Below, piece after piece: positions 33,810 to 38,087 of a DNA stretch of 38,087 nucleotides. How positions within the stretch are numbered: the stretch's first letter is position 1; every line of letters starts with the position of its first letter. A model generated the notes under the pieces. It made no database searches, was not told the DNA's origin, and worked only from the letters and a program-made list of their open reading frames with translations. The position numbers and the translations under genes were made by a program. This DNA is from Candidatus Pelagibacterales bacterium (GTDB taxonomy: Bacteria > Pseudomonadota > Alphaproteobacteria > TMED109): contig PCCU01000005.1 of NCBI GenBank assembly GCA_002732015.1, positions 5,935-44,021 of the forward strand, read 5' to 3'.

Positions 33810-36500
33810 ATGATTAGTTTCGCAAATATATATGCACTTTTTGGGTTAATAACGTTACCCCTAATATTTTTTATAATGAAATTCTACCCTCCTAAACCTA
33901 AAAAGATAAAGTTTTCAAGTTTTTTTATTTTAAAAAAAATAGTTAAGAATGATACTGCAAAAACCAAGTTTCCATTGTGGCTTTTAGTGTTTAGAATTTT
34001 ATTATGTTTTTTTATAGTATTATTTTTTAGCAAACCCTTTTTAAAAATAAGTGATCAAAAAAATAAATATAAAAACTTTGTTATTATAGCAGATAATGGA
34101 TGGTCTATATCTAGTAATTTAAAAAATTATAAGAATATAATAAAAGAAATAAGTTTAGAAGCTGAAAAAAGTAATAAAGAAATCCATCTTTACTTTTCAT
34201 CAGCAAAAGATTTCAATAAACCATTTATTTTTAAAACTCATAACCAAATTATTGATTTTTTAAATAAAAAACCTCCTATAGCTAAACAAATTATCAGAGA
34301 AAGCTTTTTTAAAAATCTTAAAATTAATAATTATTTTAAAGATTCAAAAGTTTTTTTTATTTTTTCCCATCTAGATTCTAGATCATTAGAATCTCAAATA
34401 AGAAATTTGAATCTAATTAAAAATAATAACCCTTCTATACAAATTATAGATCCTATAAAAAAAATTACCTTCATAGAAGAATTAAAAATAGACAAAGAAA
34501 GCCTAGATATGAAGGTAAGAAGGAAAGGCAACTACGTTAAAAATGAATTTTTAATACAATTTATTGGAGAAAAAAATGACCTTATATTAGAAAAAAAATA
34601 TACTTTTTCTAAAAATAGTAATGAGTTTAAAATTAAAGAAAAATTTCCCATAGAAATTATAAATCAATTTTTTTTAATAAAAATATTAAATGAAAATCAT
34701 GCAGCAGCATTTTATTATTTAGATGACTTTAGAAAAAAACTTCCAGTAGGTATAATAACTGCAGAAGACCATGAACTAGAAAAACCACTATTATCTCCTG
34801 TATACTATTTAAAAAAAGTTTTAACTAATTCTAATTTAACTTTTATTGGACCCTTAACAAAAATCTTAGAAAAAAAAGCATCCGTAGTATTCCTTCCCTC
34901 TAATAAAAGATTATCAAAATTGGATATTACAGCTCTAGAAAAATGGGTATATGATGGAGGAGTATTAATTAGATTTTCAGATAAAAGAATAGTAGAGCAA
35001 AGTAATATTTTCTTAGATAAAAAAAAATCCTTTTTGTCTATTAGGAATATTGGAAAAGATTTATCTATTCAAAGTAATCTTTCAATAAGACCTTTTAATA
35101 ATAATTCCCTTTTTAGCTCTTTAAAGGTGCCTCAAGATTTAAAGTTTAATAAACAATTAATCTTAGACAATTTTAACTCTGATATTATTACGCTGGCCTC
35201 CTTGGAAGATCAAAGTCCATTGATTAGCATGAAATATGTAGGAGATGGTAAGATAATACTATTTCATGTCACTTCAAATAATGAATGGTCAAACTTGCCA
35301 ATGTCCAGCTTATTCGAAGATATAATTTTAAAACTATTATTAATTTCTAAAACAGAAAAAGTCTTACCTACTAAGGAAATTAAGATAAAATTTGTAATTA
35401 ATTCAAATGGAGACCTTGCTGTCCCAAAAAATAATTATTATTTAAATTATCCTTTTGGAGAAAAACTACTTCCCTCAGCAAAACAACCTGCTGGAATTTA
35501 CGAAAATAATAGTCTCTCAATTGCCTTAAATTTGTCTGGAAACTTAAATACTGAAGGATACTTTGATGCTATAGATGAAGAACTAGAAATTAAAAGCAAT
35601 TACAAAAAGTCTGTTTTGGAATTAAAAAACTTTATCCTTTATCTAATATTCATTATGTTTTTAATTGATATGATAATAAATATAGTTTTAAAAAATAATA
35701 TCTTATTTTTAGGTTTTTTGAAAAAAACTAAAGTGTTATCTATTTTATTTTTTTTTTTAATTTTTCTATCAATTCAAAATAGAATAGAAGCTAATGAAAG
35801 CTACAGCAACATATATTTAGCATATATCAAAACAGAGAATAAATTGTTAAATCAAATTGCTTTTAGTGGTTTAGATGAACTTAGAAAGTATCTCATTGAA
35901 AGAACTTCTCTTAACCCAAGTGGAGTAAAGGAAATTAACATATTAAAAGACGAATTATTTTTTTATCCTTTAATATACTGGCAAATAACAAGCTCTTCTC
36001 CAAAATTATCAGAAATAACAGTAAATAAAATTAAGGATTATTTTGACTCAGGTGGAATAATTTTATTTGATATTATTGATTTTTCCAAGTCATATTCTAG
36101 TATTAATAGAGATAGCATAGAGGAAATTAGACAATTATTTACGAAATATGGCATAGAAAATCTTCAAAGTATTCCCAAAGGTCACACTCTTACAAAAAGT
36201 TACTACTTATTAAATAAGTTTCCAGGACGTTGGGACAATAGACTTCTTTTAATACAAAATGACAACCTTGAAAATAAAGATGGAGTGAGCTCGGTAATAA
36301 TAGGCTTAAATGATTGGGCTGGAGCATGGGCAAAAGATAAAAACAACTATCATCTTTATCAAGTGGTTCCAGGAGGAGAAAGGCAAAGGGAAATTTCTTA
36401 TCGTTTTGGAATTAATCTTTTGATGTATTCCTTAACCGGAAGTTACAAGTCAGACCAAGTTCATAGTAAATCAATTTTAGATAGATTAAAAAGAGAGTAA
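33810..36500 (+). CDS. BatA-like / DUF4159 membrane protein
   Basis: This 896-residue protein starts with a BatA-type N-terminal region with two membrane spans (about 1-22 and 50-70), then a degenerate vWA domain (IIADNGWS). Two further spans near 615-640 and 650-670 lead to a C-terminal DUF4159 domain (from about SYSNIYLAYIK to the end), probably periplasmic. The DNGW motif in place of DxSxS suggests loss of standard metal binding. I choose the ATG at 33810, three codons after a TTG at 33801. Function is unknown; it is a standing member of alphaproteobacterial moxR operons. Confidence 0.88.
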   Translation: MISFANIYALFGLITLPLIFFIMKFYPPKPKKIKFSSFFILKKIVKNDTAKTKFPLWLLVFRILLCFFIVLFFSKPFLKISDQKNKYKNFVIIADNGWSISSNLKNYKNIIKEISLEAEKSNKEIHLYFSSAKDFNKPFIFKTHNQIIDFLNKKPPIAKQIIRESFFKNLKINNYFKDSKVFFIFSHLDSRSLESQIRNLNLIKNNNPSIQIIDPIKKITFIEELKIDKESLDMKVRRKGNYVKNEFLIQFIGEKNDLILEKKYTFSKNSNEFKIKEKFPIEIINQFFLIKILNENHAAAFYYLDDFRKKLPVGIITAEDHELEKPLLSPVYYLKKVLTNSNLTFIGPLTKILEKKASVVFLPSNKRLSKLDITALEKWVYDGGVLIRFSDKRIVEQSNIFLDKKKSFLSIRNIGKDLSIQSNLSIRPFNNNSLFSSLKVPQDLKFNKQLILDNFNSDIITLASLEDQSPLISMKYVGDGKIILFHVTSNNEWSNLPMSSLFEDIILKLLLISKTEKVLPTKEIKIKFVINSNGDLAVPKNNYYLNYPFGEKLLPSAKQPAGIYENNSLSIALNLSGNLNTEGYFDAIDEELEIKSNYKKSVLELKNFILYLIFIMFLIDMIINIVLKNNILFLGFLKKTKVLSILFFFLIFLSIQNRIEANESYSNIYLAYIKTENKLLNQIAFSGLDELRKYLIERTSLNPSGVKEINILKDELFFYPLIYWQITSSSPKLSEITVNKIKDYFDSGGIILFDIIDFSKSYSSINRDSIEEIRQLFTKYGIENLQSIPKGHTLTKSYYLLNKFPGRWDNRLLLIQNDNLENKDGVSSVIIGLNDWAGAWAKDKNNYHLYQVVPGGERQREISYRFGINLLMYSLTGSYKSDQVHSKSILDRLKRE

Positions 36501-36509
36501 TTGCATTAT

Positions 36510-38087
36510 ATGGAAGTTAATTTTTACCCACTATTTTCTTATGAATCAACTTTTTTAATAAGTTTAATATTTATATTAATTTTAGCTTTGTACTTTTATT
36601 TTTATTTGAAGAATTTTTTTCTGAGAATTTTTATATTTCTAATTTTGTTAATTTTAGTTTTTAACCCTTTAATAAATAGCATGAGAAAACTACACCACAA
36701 AGACATTTTAATAGTAATGTATGACAAAACACAAAGTGTTATTGAAACTAAAAAAATAGACCAGTTAATTAAAGTAAAAAAGAATATTAAAGATATAATA
36801 GTAGATGAAGAGAAGTTAGAAATAGTAGAAATAGAAGTAAATAATTTAAATAATAAAGATGGAAAGATACAAACTAAAATTATAACAAATGTTCAAAAAG
36901 CCTTTCAAAAACTTGAAAAAAATAGAGTTGCTGGAGTTATAATTGTAACTGACGGTATTATTCATGACTTAGATAAAATAGAAGAAGATTTTATAGATAT
37001 TCCTATTCATTTTTTTCTATTAGGAAATAAAAATGAAAGAGACCGATCTATAATTACAGAAAATATTCCTGAATATGCTGTAGTTGGAAAGCCTATAGAT
37101 TTCATGTTTAAGATAATTGATGAAAATTTCCAAGAAGAAGTAAGCGCTAGTTTTATTTTAGATGGTATGCAAATTTTAACAAAAACTTTTATTACTAATA
37201 TTAATCATCAGATAAAATTACCTATAAATCATGCTGGAGAAAATTTACTAGAAATTAAAATTAATAATCATCCCAATGAAATTACTTTTGCTAACAATTA
37301 TAAAGTTTTTAAAATTAATGGCATTCATGAAAAACTTAGAGTTATGTTAATTTCTGGTGAACCTAATATGGGTTTAAGAAATTGGAGAAATATACTCAAT
37401 TCAGATCCATCAATTGAGCTATTACATTTTACTATTTTGCGCCCGCCATCAAAAAGAGATTTAACACCTGTAAAAGAGTTAGCTCTAATACCTTTTCCCT
37501 CGCAGGAATTATTCTCAGCAGATATATCTAAGTTTAGTTTAATTATTTTAGATCAATATACTCTTCAAGGAATTCTACCTAAAAAATATTTGGATAATAT
37601 TGTTGATTATGTAATAGGTGGAGGAGCTATTTTAAATATATCTGGACAGGAGTATCTTAGTGACAGAAGTCTTTTAAATTCTTCATTAGTAAATATTCTA
37701 CCAACTCGACCAGAAGAATTTTTTATTGGACCTTTTCTACCCTCTTTAACAGATTTAGGAAAAAGACACCCTATTACAAATACATTAGAAAAGGCCTTTA
37801 AAGACAATAAATGGGGGAAATGGTTTAGTTTTATAAAGGCTAACAAAATATCAGGACAAACTTTAATGAGTGCTAATAAATATCCTCTTTTAATTATCAA
37901 TGAAGTCTCTCAGGGGAGAGTTGCTCAAATCTTATCTGATCAAAGTTGGGTTTGGAATAAGGATAGAGAAAATAAGGGCCCACTTGTAGAATTATTAAGA
38001 AATACTATTCACTGGTTATTAAAAACTCCTGAGCTACAAGAAAATTATTTAAATGTTATTAAAAATAATAACTTTATAACCTTAAAT
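36510..38087 (+). CDS. Membrane protein of the moxR operon (glutamine amidotransferase-like/vWA), 3' end missing
   Basis: An uninterrupted frame runs from the ATG at 36510 to the right edge; 526 residues are visible. It has two N-terminal spans (about 13-33 and 39-55), then a vWA-like region with the metal-site pattern DKTQS (72-76) and VIIVTDG. The region VMLISGEPNMGLRNWRN (about 283 on) starts a class I glutamine amidotransferase-like fold, continued by FSLIILDQYTL and YVIGGGAILNISG. These match the large membrane proteins annotated as glutamine amidotransferase in moxR-DUF58-DUF4159 operons. No catalytic Cys-His-Glu triad is evident, so enzyme activity is doubtful. It begins 9 nt after the DUF4159 gene. 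Confidence 0.85.
   Translation, partial: MEVNFYPLFSYESTFLISLIFILILALYFYFYLKNFFLRIFIFLILLILVFNPLINSMRKLHHKDILIVMYDKTQSVIETKKIDQLIKVKKNIKDIIVDEEKLEIVEIEVNNLNNKDGKIQTKIITNVQKAFQKLEKNRVAGVIIVTDGIIHDLDKIEEDFIDIPIHFFLLGNKNERDRSIITENIPEYAVVGKPIDFMFKIIDENFQEEVSASFILDGMQILTKTFITNINHQIKLPINHAGENLLEIKINNHPNEITFANNYKVFKINGIHEKLRVMLISGEPNMGLRNWRNILNSDPSIELLHFTILRPPSKRDLTPVKELALIPFPSQELFSADISKFSLIILDQYTLQGILPKKYLDNIVDYVIGGGAILNISGQEYLSDRSLLNSSLVNILPTRPEEFFIGPFLPSLTDLGKRHPITNTLEKAFKDNKWGKWFSFIKANKISGQTLMSANKYPLLIINEVSQGRVAQILSDQSWVWNKDRENKGPLVELLRNTIHWLLKTPELQENYLNVIKNNNFITLN

Noticed and set aside
37607..37900. A 97-residue minus-strand frame near the right edge
   Set aside because: It lies fully within the open frame of the amidotransferase-like gene, which has clear family features; the antisense frame has none.
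31917..38087. MoxR-vWA genes as a phage-defence system
   Set aside because: MoxR and vWA proteins do occur in defence modules, but this gene order is a common alphaproteobacterial chromosomal operon and no defence or mobile genes surround it.
1..38087. rRNA, tRNA, CRISPR arrays, insertion sequences, phage genes
   Set aside because: No stretch longer than about 100 bp is free of coding, and I found no cloverleaf, direct-repeat array, transposase or integrase on either strand.

Overview
The window is about 38 kb of very AT-rich, densely packed bacterial chromosome (visibly around 30% GC or less). The gene content and order point to a free-living, aerobic, Gram-negative alphaproteobacterium with a streamlined genome, of the kind found in marine SAR11-like, HIMB59-like or AEGEAN-169-like lineages; I cannot name the species. 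Supporting signs are a cytochrome bc1 operon (petABC), an ELM1-family gene, a COQ9/TetR-like gene near ubiK, MTA phosphorylase, LPS heptose epimerase, a DUF6111-type protein, and the clusters lgt-midA-pgeF, prs-rplY-pth-ychF and moxR-DUF58-DUF4159-GATase-like. I see no mobile element, phage gene, CRISPR array, rRNA or tRNA.

Layout. 1-1702: truncated ELM1-like gene and trxB. 1688-2614: msrP on the minus strand. 2637-3425: M48 lipoprotein protease. 3427-5886: two divergent PLP aminotransferases. 5873-12131: one long plus-strand run (uvrB, FolM-like reductase, folB, uvrC, pgsA, moaD, moaE) covering excision repair, folate, phospholipid and molybdopterin genes. 12134-15077: ilvE diverging from an OmpR/EnvZ-type two-component pair. 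15074-17271: minus-strand run ubiK, ybjN, proC, TetR/COQ9-like. 17344-26285: plus-strand run from hldD through lgt, midA, pgeF, prs, rplY, pth, ychF, a dienelactone hydrolase, an FKBP and mtnP. 26290-28789: petABC on the minus strand. 28871-29755: hemF. 29736-31816: minus-strand NUDIX, DUF6111 and cca. 31917-38087: moxR operon running off the right edge.

The genes are nearly all housekeeping. Themes are respiration and quinone or heme supply (bc1, hemF, UbiK, COQ9-like), envelope upkeep (lgt, hldD, pgsA, pgeF, M48, FKBP, MoxR operon), nucleotide and DNA care (uvrB, uvrC, prs, mtnP) and translation (rplY, pth, ychF, cca). MoaD/MoaE make the cofactor that MsrP uses. Many neighbours overlap by 1-38 nt, and all six convergent gene pairs end within 4 nt of each other or overlap.

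The points most worth a second look are a probable ATT start codon (4705), a hairpin that would mask the ybjN ribosome binding site (16963-17007), a strong sigma70-type promoter with a dyad before the uncharacterised moxR operon, a corrected GTG start and promoter for ilvE, a PTR1-type catalytic triad in the folate-linked SDR, and the ELM1-like gene. I did not find convincing evidence of a wholly new system.
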